A DNA stretch of 64,000 bases from Bacillus sp. RAR_GA_16 (GTDB taxonomy: Bacteria; Bacillota; Bacilli; Bacillales; Guptibacillaceae): assembly GCF_020165985.1 (NCBI RefSeq), contig NZ_JAIUKZ010000016.1, forward strand, positions 1 through 64,000, given 5' to 3'. The notes beneath the pieces are model-generated. The model was not told where the DNA came from. It worked only from the letters and a program-made list of their open reading frames with translations, and made no database searches. Shown one piece after another: positions 6,566-14,790 of the stretch. How positions within the stretch are numbered: the first letter of the stretch is position 1; each line of letters starts with the position of its first letter. A program made the translations under genes and the position numbers.

Positions 6566-7831
6566 ATGTCCAACCATAAAAGCATGCCAAAAGATAAAGG
6601 GTTAGATCACACGTTAAGTGTATTGAGGGAAGGGTATGAATTTATTCTTAATCGAAGCAATAAGTATGACTCTAACATTTTTGAAACGAAGGTACTGGGA
6701 GAGAAAACGATCTGTCTTACTGGGAAAGAAGCAGCAGAACTTTTTTACGACAATACTAAATTTATGAGAAGTGGGGCTGCTCCTAAACACGTTCAAAAAA
6801 CACTATTTGGTGAAAACGGCGTTCAGGCACTGGATGGGGAAGAACATAAGCATCGGAAGGCGATGTTTATGTCACTGATGACGAGCGATGCGCTTCATGA
6901 AATAGCTACATTAACGAAGAAGCATTTAGATGCGTTTGCGGCTCAATGGGAAACGAAAGAGAAGATTCTCGTCTATGAAGAGGCAAAGAAAGTTTTAACG
7001 CATGTGGCTTGTGAATGGACAGGCGTTCCCCTTGAAGATGAAGAGGTTGAACTGCGAACAAATCAACTTGCAGATATGTTTGAATCTGCTGCTTCAATCG
7101 GGCCGGAATACTGGAAAGGACGGAAATCGCGAAATGCAGGGGAAGAGTGGATGGAGGAGCTTGTTCAAAAGGTGAGGGATGGAGAGGTGAATCCTCCAAC
7201 TCATCGTGCCCTCAGTCAGTTTTCCAATCACCGTGATTTAAACGGAGAGTTGTTAGACAAGCATGTTGTAGCCGTAGAACTTCTAAATTTATTGCGCCCG
7301 ATTGTCGCGATCTCTGTCTATATGAGTTTCACTGTTCTAGCCATGATTGAGCATCCAGGACAAGTGCCGCCATTAAGAAGTGGGAAGGAAGCAGAGGGGA
7401 CGCAATTCTTTATTCAGGAAGTTCGCCGGTACTATCCTTTCTTTCCTTTTGCTGGTGCGAGAGTAAAAGAGGATTTTACGTGGGAGGGCTATGAATTTGA
7501 AGAAGAAACACTGACTCTTCTTGATTTGTATGGCACCAATCATCATCCTGATTTGTGGAAGGATCCAAATAAATTCAATCCAGAGCGATTTGAATCGTGG
7601 CAGGGAAGCCCATTTGATTTTATTCCTCAAGGCGGCGGAGAGTTCGACATTGGCCATCGTTGTGCAGGAGAATGGTTAACGCTGGATGTATTAAAAGAAA
7701 CGCTGAGCTACTTCGTAAATGAGCTAACCTTTGAAGTTCCGGAGCAAGATCTTTCGTATAGTATGTCTGAAATGCCAAGTTTGCCGAAAAGTGGCGTTCA
7801 ATTAACCCAAATTGTTCGTCAACATAACTAA
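6566..7831 (+). CDS. cytochrome P450 of the CYP152 peroxygenase family
   Basis: Uses hydrogen peroxide to hydroxylate fatty acids without a redox partner. Signs are the heme loop FIPQGGGEFDIGHRCAGEW with its Cys ligand and the I-helix LLRPIVAI, where Arg-Pro replaces the usual acid-alcohol pair and binds the fatty-acid carboxylate. Length from ATG 6566 is 421 aa, like P450-BS-beta (417). AGGAGG lies seven bases before this ATG. A Gln at residue 87 (FGENGVQALDG) aligns by eye with Gln85 of P450-BS-beta rather than His85 of the OleT decarboxylase, which favours hydroxylation. Confidence 0.9.
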   Translation: MSNHKSMPKDKGLDHTLSVLREGYEFILNRSNKYDSNIFETKVLGEKTICLTGKEAAELFYDNTKFMRSGAAPKHVQKTLFGENGVQALDGEEHKHRKAMFMSLMTSDALHEIATLTKKHLDAFAAQWETKEKILVYEEAKKVLTHVACEWTGVPLEDEEVELRTNQLADMFESAASIGPEYWKGRKSRNAGEEWMEELVQKVRDGEVNPPTHRALSQFSNHRDLNGELLDKHVVAVELLNLLRPIVAISVYMSFTVLAMIEHPGQVPPLRSGKEAEGTQFFIQEVRRYYPFFPFAGARVKEDFTWEGYEFEEETLTLLDLYGTNHHPDLWKDPNKFNPERFESWQGSPFDFIPQGGGEFDIGHRCAGEWLTLDVLKETLSYFVNELTFEVPEQDLSYSMSEMPSLPKSGVQLTQIVRQHN

Positions 7832-7836
7832 CAGTA

Positions 7837-7867
7837 AAGGGAGACCGGTGTGGTCTCCCTTTTTTTT
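7837..7867 (+). terminator. rho-independent terminator
   Basis: AAGGGAGACC / GGTCTCCCTT stem with a GGTGT loop and eight T residues, between the P450 gene and the convergent carboxypeptidase gene. Confidence 0.85.
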
Positions 7868-7869
7868 AT

Positions 7870-9344
7870 CTACTGTTTTTCCTCAGCATAACTAGCCAAA
7901 ACAACAGCAACTTCATCTTCAATATCTTTAATGTCATCCTCTTCAACATATTGATTCAGCATAATGGAGAAAACAAGGCTGTTGTCCACATAACCTGAAA
8001 GCGAAGAGACGCCAGTTAAGGAACCCGTTTTCGCATGAACAACTTGTTCAGCAGCGGTATCCCTCATGCGATAACGAAGCGTGCCGCCTTCAAAGCGATC
8101 GGCATCTCCCGCAATGGGAAGTGAATAGTGAAATTCTTCAAACCAGTTTTTCGTTTGGATGCGGTACAGGTAGTCGGACAGCTGATTTGGTTTTATTAAC
8201 GAAACGTGGGAAATACCCGATCCATCTCTTAGTCGCATTTCCTCCGAATCCAATCCAACCTCTTCCAGGAAATCGTTCATCACTTCCAATCCAGCTTCCC
8301 AGCTGCCTTCTTTCTTTTTCACTTTTCCCATTTCTTTTACTAATAGTTCTGCGTGGCCGTTATTACTTAGCTTCATGAAAGGAATAAGAAGCTCCGATAG
8401 CGGCATGGATTTCTTTTCAATGAGGAGTGATGCGTCATCAGGTGTTTTTTGAAGCAGCATGTCGCCTTTAAATTGAATTCCCTCTTCTTTAAGAGATTGC
8501 TTCATTAAACTAAGCGCATATTCCGCTGGGTTCCACACTGCAATCCACTCGCGCTTACGCGATGCATCCACAGGTAGTCTCCTTCAACTAAGATCGTATT
8601 TGAACCATGTTCACGGGTGATGCTTAAATCCGCATCCTCGTCTGCACTGACCGTTTTCGCGCGATTCTGTACGTTGACATCAGATGAAGGAGATAGACGA
8701 ACATCAACAGGGTCTCCAGGGTTCTTGCCCGGATAGGCTTCTACGATAATCGTACCGGCATCATAATCCTCATTTGGTGAAGCGGTTAAGGCAGAAACTT
8801 TGGCACCATAGTAGTTATCTTCATCAGACCAGGAGAGATCTTGAGACAAAGCTTCATCTTCATACCAGCTGTTATCTCCAATCAAATCGCCTTTTATTTT
8901 ATGTATACCTTTTTCTTTTAGCGAGTTTGCGAGTTCATCGAAATCTTCCTTGAGGAGAGTAGGGTCGCCTTTTCCTTTGAGATATAGGTTCCCTTTCAAA
9001 AATTTGTTTTTAACTGTGCCATCCGTTAAAAGTTCAGTTGTGAAACGGTAATCAGGTCCCAACGTTTCAAGGGCAGCACCAGCCGTAAATAATTTCATAT
9101 TCGAGGCTGGAGTAAGGCGCGTTTCACCGTAGTTCTCATAAATCATTTCTCCAGAGTTTGCTGATCGGACGCTTATGCCGGCGATCGCCCCATCTAGACG
9201 TTCATCAGAGAGGATCTCATTCAGCTGTGTGGATAAAGTACTATTCGTTTTATCAGCACTTACATTCTGGTTTGATGATAAAGGGGGAAGGACTAGGAGG
9301 GTGAGCAGTAAAATGATCAGACCGGTTTTCCATGTTTGCTTCAA
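7870..9344 (-). pseudogene. dacC: PBP4-type D-Ala-D-Ala carboxypeptidase/endopeptidase, frameshifted
   Basis: Class C penicillin-binding protein of peptidase family S13. The upstream frame (TTG 9344, GAGGAG eight bases before) has a signal peptide ending near SADK, then TPASNMKLF (SxxK nucleophile) and the long insert domain. At about 8575, after ILVEGD, the sense passes to another frame that starts PVDASRKREW and carries DGSGIS and HAKTGSLTG (KTG). One missing base in GACTACCTG explains the break. Together about 490 aa, normal for the family. The gene symbol is by homology to Bacillus dacC. Real inactivation and sequencing error cannot be separated here. Confidence 0.8.
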
Positions 9345-9550
9345 TTCATCAGCTCCTCTTTTTTAGTATGATCCATTCACCTATTCCCTAAATAGGTTGT
9401 TTAGACAAGCTCACCTCCCGTTATATTATCTGAATATTCTATACAAACCTTCGCCTTACATATTAATATCCCTTTGATTAAAAGAAAGTTGAATCTTTTT
9501 ACACATCGATCAAGAAGAGAAGTAGTTCATTTATCCTATGCGAGCAGAAT

Positions 9551-9582
9551 AGAAAAAAGCAGCTGCATGATTGCAGCTGCGC
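9551..9582 (-). terminator. rho-independent terminator of guaC
   Basis: GCAGCTGCA / TGCAGCTGC stem with a four-base loop, followed by TTTTTT on the minus strand. Confidence 0.85.
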
Positions 9583-9585
9583 TTC

Positions 9586-10570
9586 TTAATAGACCTTATC
9601 ACCATTGAATATAGAGTTCTTTACGACAACGTAATCGACTGTACGAATAGATTCTAGCTTATCTCCGCCAGAGTATGAAATGGCTGACTGTAAATCCTGT
9701 TCCATTTCAGTAAGCGTGTCTTGAAGACTCCCTTTGTGTTCCACAAACATTTTTTTGCCTTCCACATTTTTCTTCTCGCCTTTTTGAAATTCAGAAGCTG
9801 ATTCCAAAGTACTCTTTGTATCGCTTGCCGTCGCGTTCAACTGTTTCACCAGGAGATTCTTCATGTCCTGCAAAAAGTGAGCCGATCATGACCATGGAAG
9901 CACCAAAGCGTACGGATTTTGCGATATCGCCATGCGTGCGAATGCCGCCATCTGCGATAATCGGCTTCGTTGCTGCTTTTGCACACCAGCGAAGTGCCGC
10001 TAACTGCCAGCCTCCCGTGCCAAAACCGGTTTTGATTTTTGTAATACACACTTTTCCTGGACCAATTCCAACCTTCGTTGCGTCGGCACCAGCGTGCTCC
10101 AGCTCGCGGACTGCTTCCGGTGTACCAACATTTCCGGCAATGACAAAGCTTTCTGGTAAGTGGCGTTTAATGTGCCCAATCATTTCAATGACGGCATTTG
10201 AATGACCGTGCGCAATGTCAATCGTAATATAATCTGGAGTAAGCCCCTGTTCTTTTAGCTGTTCGATAAACGCGTATTCCTCGTCTTTTACCCCAACGCT
10301 AATCGATGTGATTAGTTCACGTGCCTTCATATCTTGAATAAAAGCAATTCGGTTTTCTGGCTCAAAACGATGCATTACATAGAAATAGCCTTTCTCAGCT
10401 AGGGAAACAGCAATGGTTTCATCGATAATTGTCTGCATATTCGCAGGTACAACTGGTAATTTAAATGTATGCTTGCCAAGTGTAACGGAAGTATCACACT
10501 CGGATCGACTGTTTACGACACATTTAGCGGGAATTAGTTGGATATCTTCATAATCAAACACGTTTTCCAT
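9586..10570 (-). pseudogene. guaC: GMP reductase, frameshifted near the C-terminus
   Basis: Converts GMP to IMP with NADPH. The N-terminal 260 residues match GuaC of the IMPDH/GMPR family ([17 protein letters not shown]; catalytic Cys in [26 protein letters not shown]). After RYKEYFG the frame ends at ISF-stop, while the expected [17 protein letters not shown] continues in the next frame to 9586. One extra A near 9801 (GGAATCAGC) accounts for this. ATG 10570 has AGGAG eight bases upstream. The restored length of about 327 aa is normal. Because the rest is perfectly conserved, a sequencing error or a very recent mutation is likely. Confidence 0.88.
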
Positions 10571-10583
10571 GACAATCACTCCT

Positions 10584-10628
10584 AAAAACGAATAATACGT
10601 TTTGTTTTTATTATAAACGTTCGTCCAT
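10584..10628 (-). promoter_or_regulatory. guaC promoter with two PurBox-like sites
   Basis: A minus-strand TATAAT occupies 10610-10615. On the plus strand AAAAACGAATAAT (10584-10596) and AACGTTCGTCCAT (10616-10628) resemble a PurBox (AWWWCCGAACWWT) and its reverse complement, in the inverted arrangement that PurR uses, 19 bases apart. guaC belongs to the PurR regulon in Bacillus subtilis. The -35 is poor. The operator call is tentative because each box has mismatches. Confidence 0.4.
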
Positions 10629-10763
10629 TTGATAATTTACAGTAATTTCTTATGGTTGTCAAAGTTTTTTTTAGTATCTTCTTTTATCCTCTAATTAAAA
10701 ATGGAAGGGATTTCATCCATGTTTATGGAAAAGTAAAGAAGGAAGAATGAAGGAGATGATGGG

Positions 10764-11207
10764 ATGAAGCAGTCATTGCTTCGAATTGGTTCGACTTATT
10801 TACCAGTTTCCAATGTTGAACAAGCTACAGATTGGTATGTTTCGAATCTACATGCGGAGCTTAGCTATCAAGATCAGGATAAAGCGATTTTAAATATGGC
10901 GAATCAAAGCTTTTTTCTAGTTAAAGCCCAAGAAACGGAATGTGCGAATTTTTTCAACCATGAAGGAAAAGAACACTTTTCATTAACGTTTGAAGTGGAC
11001 GGTCTTCAGGAGCTTGAAATGCTTCGAGAAGAATTTGTGGCAAAAAAGATGAAGGTTGGTGAATTAGAAAACAGAGGACATGCTGGTAGAAACTTTGTTT
11101 TCTATGATCTCGATGGCAACATGTTTGATGTTTGGAGTGAAATCAGTCCGGAATTCAAAGAACGTTATCTTGTCCCAGATCCGATTAATGAGGAGCCGGC
11201 GAATTGA
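10764..11207 (+). CDS. VOC (glyoxalase/bleomycin-resistance) family protein
   Basis: 147 aa with the N-terminal LRIGSTYLPVSNVEQATDWY and the C-terminal FVFYDLDGNMFDVW, the hallmarks of one betaalpha-beta-beta-beta VOC unit. VOC proteins bind a metal and act on, or sequester, small molecules. The ligand is not predictable. First gene of a four-gene operon in which each stop overlaps the next start (TGATG, TGATG, TAATG). Confidence 0.8.
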   Translation: MKQSLLRIGSTYLPVSNVEQATDWYVSNLHAELSYQDQDKAILNMANQSFFLVKAQETECANFFNHEGKEHFSLTFEVDGLQELEMLREEFVAKKMKVGELENRGHAGRNFVFYDLDGNMFDVWSEISPEFKERYLVPDPINEEPAN

Positions 11208-11692
11208 TGGAACGTAATGTTCACATCGAAACGTTGGGTCAGCTTCATCTTGTCGGCATAAGAGTTCGCTGTCCGGGAGAAGCGTATGTATTGAAGATTC
11301 CGTTAGTGGCGAAACAGTTGGATGAAAGAAAAAAAGAGATTGCCCATGTCTTAAATCTCCCTTATCAAATTGGTGCCTTTGTCGTAGAGACTTCTTCTGA
11401 AGAAGAGGAGGGATATTGGGTTTGCTACCAAGTCAAAAAAATAGAGAATGTTCCTGATGGGATGGTTGCAATAACAGTTCCTTCTCAAAGCTATGCGGTG
11501 ATGAAGCATCAGGGATCGAACAAGAATATTTTACATACGTATGAAGAACTTCACCATTGGATCGAAAAGAGCGGTTCAAAGAGGAAATTAGGCGCCTGGC
11601 ACCTTGAACGCTTTTATCATTATGAAGATACTGAACAGATTGAGGTGGATCTGTTGGACACCATTCAGGATAAATCAAAGGAGATGATGTGA
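11207..11692 (+). CDS. GyrI-like small-molecule-binding protein
   Basis: 161 aa with the SOUL/GyrI-like effector-binding fold: an N-terminal LGQLHLVGIRVRCPG strand, IGAFVVET...GYWVCYQVKK and the typical VPSQSYAVMKHQGS followed by an alpha helix (THYEELHHWIEKS-like) and LERFYHYED. The family binds cationic or aromatic ligands as domains of MerR or AraC regulators, or stands alone. ATG 11207 overlaps the upstream stop (TGATG). The flanking VOC genes suggest a shared ligand, possibly a toxic small molecule. Confidence 0.75.
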   Translation: MERNVHIETLGQLHLVGIRVRCPGEAYVLKIPLVAKQLDERKKEIAHVLNLPYQIGAFVVETSSEEEEGYWVCYQVKKIENVPDGMVAITVPSQSYAVMKHQGSNKNILHTYEELHHWIEKSGSKRKLGAWHLERFYHYEDTEQIEVDLLDTIQDKSKEMM

Positions 11693-12123
11693 TGATTCGT
11701 ATAGGTAGCGTATTTATTCCAGTTACAGATCTTGAAAAGGCAACGGCATGGTATGAAGAAAATCTCGGCGTTAAGAAAATCGAGGGCTGGGGAGAAGGCG
11801 TTGGCAAGGGAGCGGGCTTCTACTTTCCGAACGGTCCAACTCAGCTTGGTCTTGTTCAGGTTGAGACAAGCCAACCGGCGGAGTTTCGCGTGCAAAACGA
11901 ACAAAAGAATAGTTACTTTAATTTTCTTGTAGATGACATTTATGCCTTTTACCACGATTTAAAATGTGAAGGGGTTAAAACCTCTGAAATGGAAACGTTT
12001 GGAGGGATGACCTGTTTCGACTTTTATGACCTTGATGGAAATCCATTTAGTGTTGTTAATGAAGTGAAAGATTCTCCGTTCCATTCAGATCAAGTTAAGA
12101 AACGGCAGAAGGAGGTACGTTAA
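11692..12123 (+). CDS. VOC family protein
   Basis: 143 aa, one VOC unit: IRIGSVFIPVTDLEKATAWYEENLG at the start and FDFYDLDGNPFSVV at the end. AAGGAG lies eight bases before ATG 11692, which overlaps the previous stop as TGATG. It resembles the first VOC of the operon in layout (LRIGSTYLPVS / IRIGSVFIPVT), so the two are probably paralogues. Confidence 0.8.
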   Translation: MIRIGSVFIPVTDLEKATAWYEENLGVKKIEGWGEGVGKGAGFYFPNGPTQLGLVQVETSQPAEFRVQNEQKNSYFNFLVDDIYAFYHDLKCEGVKTSEMETFGGMTCFDFYDLDGNPFSVVNEVKDSPFHSDQVKKRQKEVR

Positions 12124-12515
12124 TGGCAACCGAGCTTTGGATGAACTTGCCTGTAAAGGATTTGGAAAAGTCGAAAGCTTTTTTTCACGACATTGGTTTT
12201 TCAGTGCAATCGATTGGAGATGGGGTGCAGGTTGCTGTGGAGGGATCGAAAGTGATGCTCTTTCCTGCGGCCAGATTTGAAACATTTGCGCATCATCAGG
12301 TAGCTGATTTAAGGAACGGGACAGAAGTTCTTTTCTCAATCGGAGCCGAGAGTCGGGAAGAGGTCGATGAATTGGTGGACAAGGTTGAACGAGCGGGTGG
12401 AACAATTTTCGCAAAACCAGGGTTAACGGATGGCTGGCTCTATGGGATGGGGTTTATTGATTTAGATGGTCACCGGTGGAATGCCCTGCATATGGATATG
12501 GAGAAAATGCCGTAA
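12123..12515 (+). CDS. VOC family protein
   Basis: 130 aa. It begins ELWMNLPVKDLEKSKAFFHDIGF and ends DGWLYGMGFIDLDGHRWNAL, matching the YaeR/PhnB-like branch of VOC proteins. GGAGG precedes the ATG, which overlaps the upstream TAA (TAATG). Last gene of the operon, followed by a strong terminator. Confidence 0.82.
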   Translation: MATELWMNLPVKDLEKSKAFFHDIGFSVQSIGDGVQVAVEGSKVMLFPAARFETFAHHQVADLRNGTEVLFSIGAESREEVDELVDKVERAGGTIFAKPGLTDGWLYGMGFIDLDGHRWNALHMDMEKMP

Positions 12516-12540
12516 AGGTAGCTTGAGCTACCTTTTTTTT
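12515..12540 (+). terminator. rho-independent terminator
   Basis: AAGGTAGCTTGAGCTACCTT hairpin with eight T residues ends the VOC/GyrI operon. Confidence 0.9.
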
Positions 12541-12605
12541 CATTCTATGAAACTTCATGCTATGTTTTTCGTAGATAGTAGTAGAGAGTAATATGGAGGG
12601 ATTCG

Positions 12606-13172
12606 ATGAAGAAAGGTCAATGGCTAATGTTAATGTTTATTTTTCTCTTAGCAGCTGGCTGTTCAAGCGGGGAAGCGAGCAATCAAGCGATTAAAACGGT
12701 TGGTGACGTTCAGTCATCATCTCTATTAAACGATAGCGGTACATATGTAGGAAATAATTCCGATGTTCTTGCGTTACTGAGTCACTTGCCAGGTGGGGAA
12801 ACAGTAGGAACGTTAAATCTATCAGATGAAAAGATTGCTGTGACTTATGAAGCAAAAGGCAACATTTCGGAGGAAGCTTTTCAAAACTATTGGTTCTCGG
12901 GCAACCAAAATAGAGAGGAAACGCTGTTTTATAATGCGATTTATCTCAATTTACTTGTCCCACATGCAAGAGGTTATGAGTTTCATGTTCAAGAAGAAAC
13001 GATGAGTATGACGCGAGATGAGATAAGAATGGTCCTTTCAGATGAATTTACTGATCTTCCTAGTGAGGATGAGCTGATGAACGAGGAAATCGTCAGAGAG
13101 TTTATCACAACTCATGAGGAGAAGATCGAAAAGATGGCGAACCACTATGAGGACTATTTAAATGAAAAGTAA
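12606..13172 (+). CDS. lipoprotein with DUF4825-like domain
   Basis: A signal peptide ends in the lipobox LLAAGC (Cys 19), so the protein is anchored to the outer face of the membrane. The mature part has YVGNNSDVLALLSHLPGGE, which matches the DUF4825 pattern (xGNxS...LPGG), and an acidic C-terminal helix. Function unknown. Its end overlaps the start of the small membrane gene at 13162, and a zinc-ribbon membrane protein follows, so three genes form one operon. Confidence 0.75.
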   Translation: MKKGQWLMLMFIFLLAAGCSSGEASNQAIKTVGDVQSSSLLNDSGTYVGNNSDVLALLSHLPGGETVGTLNLSDEKIAVTYEAKGNISEEAFQNYWFSGNQNREETLFYNAIYLNLLVPHARGYEFHVQEETMSMTRDEIRMVLSDEFTDLPSEDELMNEEIVREFITTHEEKIEKMANHYEDYLNEK

Positions 13173-13368
13173 AAACGGTTCGAGAAAATGGATTTTTTTA
13201 TGGCTTTTGATTCCAGTAGGAATATGTTTTCTAATAGGCGTCCCCTCCTACTTCAACCATCAAGTGATTGAAACGGCAGTGGATGGATGTGAAAAGATAG
13301 GAGGAGAAGTGAACTTGGAAAAGGATATCCTAGCTTTTCATTGGAGCTTCTCATGTGAAAAAGATTAA
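13162..13368 (+). CDS. small membrane protein (68 aa)
   Basis: One N-terminal membrane helix (WIFLWLLIPVGICFLIGVP) and a short extracellular tail with two Cys (GCEKIGG, FSCEKD) that could form a disulfide. The ATG lies inside the end of the lipoprotein gene, which shows translational coupling. No known family. The partner relation with the lipoprotein is an inference from overlap. Confidence 0.6.
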   Translation: MKSKNGSRKWIFLWLLIPVGICFLIGVPSYFNHQVIETAVDGCEKIGGEVNLEKDILAFHWSFSCEKD

Positions 13369-13384
13369 GGAAGGAGAATGAAGC

Positions 13385-13678
13385 ATGCCAACCTGTACGC
13401 ATTGTGGCTACACGTGGCGGTGGAGGGAAGCGATGCGGCTCGTTTATCGTCAAAAGGCGATATGTCCTAACTGTCATGAAAAACAATTTCTTTCTGCAAA
13501 ATCGCGAAAAAGATCTAGTTATACATCTATGCTCGTTTTGATTCCATTAGGGATTACATCGATCTACAACCTATCATTGTGGTTTTATTTAGGTTTTTCA
13601 TTTGTGATTCTTGTGCTGATTCTTCTTCTGTCTCCATATTACTATTCGTTAAGTAATGAAGAAGAACCGCTTTGGTGA
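13385..13678 (+). CDS. zinc-ribbon membrane protein (TIGR04104-like)
   Basis: 97 aa: an N-terminal CTHCGYTWRWREA and a second ICPNCHEKQF pair separated by about 20 residues form a four-Cys ribbon, followed by two membrane helices near 50-67 and 68-85. This Cys-20-Cys ribbon plus two helices recurs in Bacillus species without known function. GGAG lies upstream of the ATG. Third gene of the lipoprotein operon, closed by a terminator. Confidence 0.75.
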   Translation: MPTCTHCGYTWRWREAMRLVYRQKAICPNCHEKQFLSAKSRKRSSYTSMLVLIPLGITSIYNLSLWFYLGFSFVILVLILLLSPYYYSLSNEEEPLW

Positions 13679-13711
13679 AGTCATACAAACATACATCTAT
13701 ACATACGGGAG

Positions 13712-13742
13712 AGGTCGCCATGAAAAATGGCGACCTTTTTTG
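13712..13742 (+). terminator. rho-independent terminator
   Basis: AGGTCGCCAT / ATGGCGACCT stem with a GAAAA loop and a T tract. Confidence 0.85.
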
Positions 13743-13846
13743 TTGATCTATCATCCTTAGCTTCACCTTTTTTTAACACTATTAATGAGATGAAAATAGG
13801 GTAGTTTATAAACAAAAGAAGCAAAGATTTAGAGGGGGAGGGAAAA

Positions 13847-14671
13847 GTGAAAAAGACTTTGTACCGAGGAATGATTGGTATGCTGAATGCCAGGAGTTTA
13901 GGCCGACTGCTTCATAAAATGAGCCGAACGTCATTCAGCAGGAGGTTGATTCCTCTCTACGTGAAAATATTTAACATCCAAACAGACGAGCTGGACCAAC
14001 AGTTGAAGGAGTTTCCGTCATTAGAAGCATTTTTTATCAGAAGACTTAAATCTGGCTCGCGTTCTTTTCATGGAAGAGATATTGCCAGTCCTGTAGATGC
14101 GAAATTGGAACAATTTGGTGAGGTGGATGATACGTTAATTAAGGTGAAAGGGATATCCTATTCAATTGAGGACTTACTGCAGGATGATGAAATGATTGCT
14201 CGTTACAGGCATGGGCTCTTCCTTGTGTTGTACCTTAGTCCAAAAGATTATCATCGCATCCACGCTCCTACTGATGCTACTATAGGAAAACAGTATGAGC
14301 TTGGTGGAAAGTCCTTTCCAGTCAATCAAATGGGTTTGACTCTAGGAAAGTCACCACTCTCGACAAACTACCGCATTGTGTCAGAATTGAAACAAGAAGA
14401 TGGTATGTTTCTTGCTCTCGTAAAAGTGGGAGCGATGTGGGTCAATACGATCGAATTAACACACCCTGCATCTCAAGTGAAAAAAGGAGAAGAAATCGGT
14501 TTTTTTCGTTTTGGCTCTACTGTGGTACTCTTGTTTGAAAAGGATAAAGTCCATTTACATCCAAATTTAAAAGAACAAGCGACTATTAAAGCTGGCGAAA
14601 CCGTAGCAAGTGAACTACTCCCACCACTTACCACCCTAACGGGTTGCTTGAAGTGGGGGCTTCTTGGGTAA
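13847..14671 (+). CDS. psd: phosphatidylserine decarboxylase, C-terminal end replaced by IS sequence
   Basis: Makes phosphatidylethanolamine at the membrane. SPVDAKLEQFG, KGISYSIEDLL and YLSPKDYHRIHAP are family blocks, and FRFGSTVVLLFEKD holds the GST self-cleavage site that creates the pyruvoyl group, so the catalytic parts are intact. The start is GTG 13847 with GGGAGG upstream. From about 14615 the frame runs into the end of an IS200/IS605 element and the last 18 residues (LLPPLTTLTGCL...) are encoded by it. Removing the element restores a 267-aa frame ending VKTIAEMEDC. Activity is probably retained, since only the tail changes. Confidence 0.88.
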   Translation: MKKTLYRGMIGMLNARSLGRLLHKMSRTSFSRRLIPLYVKIFNIQTDELDQQLKEFPSLEAFFIRRLKSGSRSFHGRDIASPVDAKLEQFGEVDDTLIKVKGISYSIEDLLQDDEMIARYRHGLFLVLYLSPKDYHRIHAPTDATIGKQYELGGKSFPVNQMGLTLGKSPLSTNYRIVSELKQEDGMFLALVKVGAMWVNTIELTHPASQVKKGEEIGFFRFGSTVVLLFEKDKVHLHPNLKEQATIKAGETVASELLPPLTTLTGCLKWGLLG

Positions 14672-14790
14672 TCGCCACTTTTATCAGCTGACGAAATTGA
14701 CCAAGCTAACCCTCTTGTTCCAAAAGTTTATCTTTTTATCAGGCACTTGCTAATAAGCGAATGCCTTCTTTTTTGATATTAAGTGCTGAA
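14595..14790 (-). ncRNA. probable omega (reRNA) guide RNA of TnpB
   Basis: In IS605-type elements the TnpB guide RNA is made from the 3' end of tnpB through the right end, and its last 16-20 bases come from the flanking host DNA. Here tnpB ends at 14739 and 124 bases of untranslated, hairpin-rich sequence follow to the element end. The predicted guide is minus-strand psd sequence from 14614 downwards, beginning TTCACTTGCTACGG. The 5' limit is arbitrary. Presence is inferred from family knowledge and the visible right-end hairpin. Confidence 0.5.
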
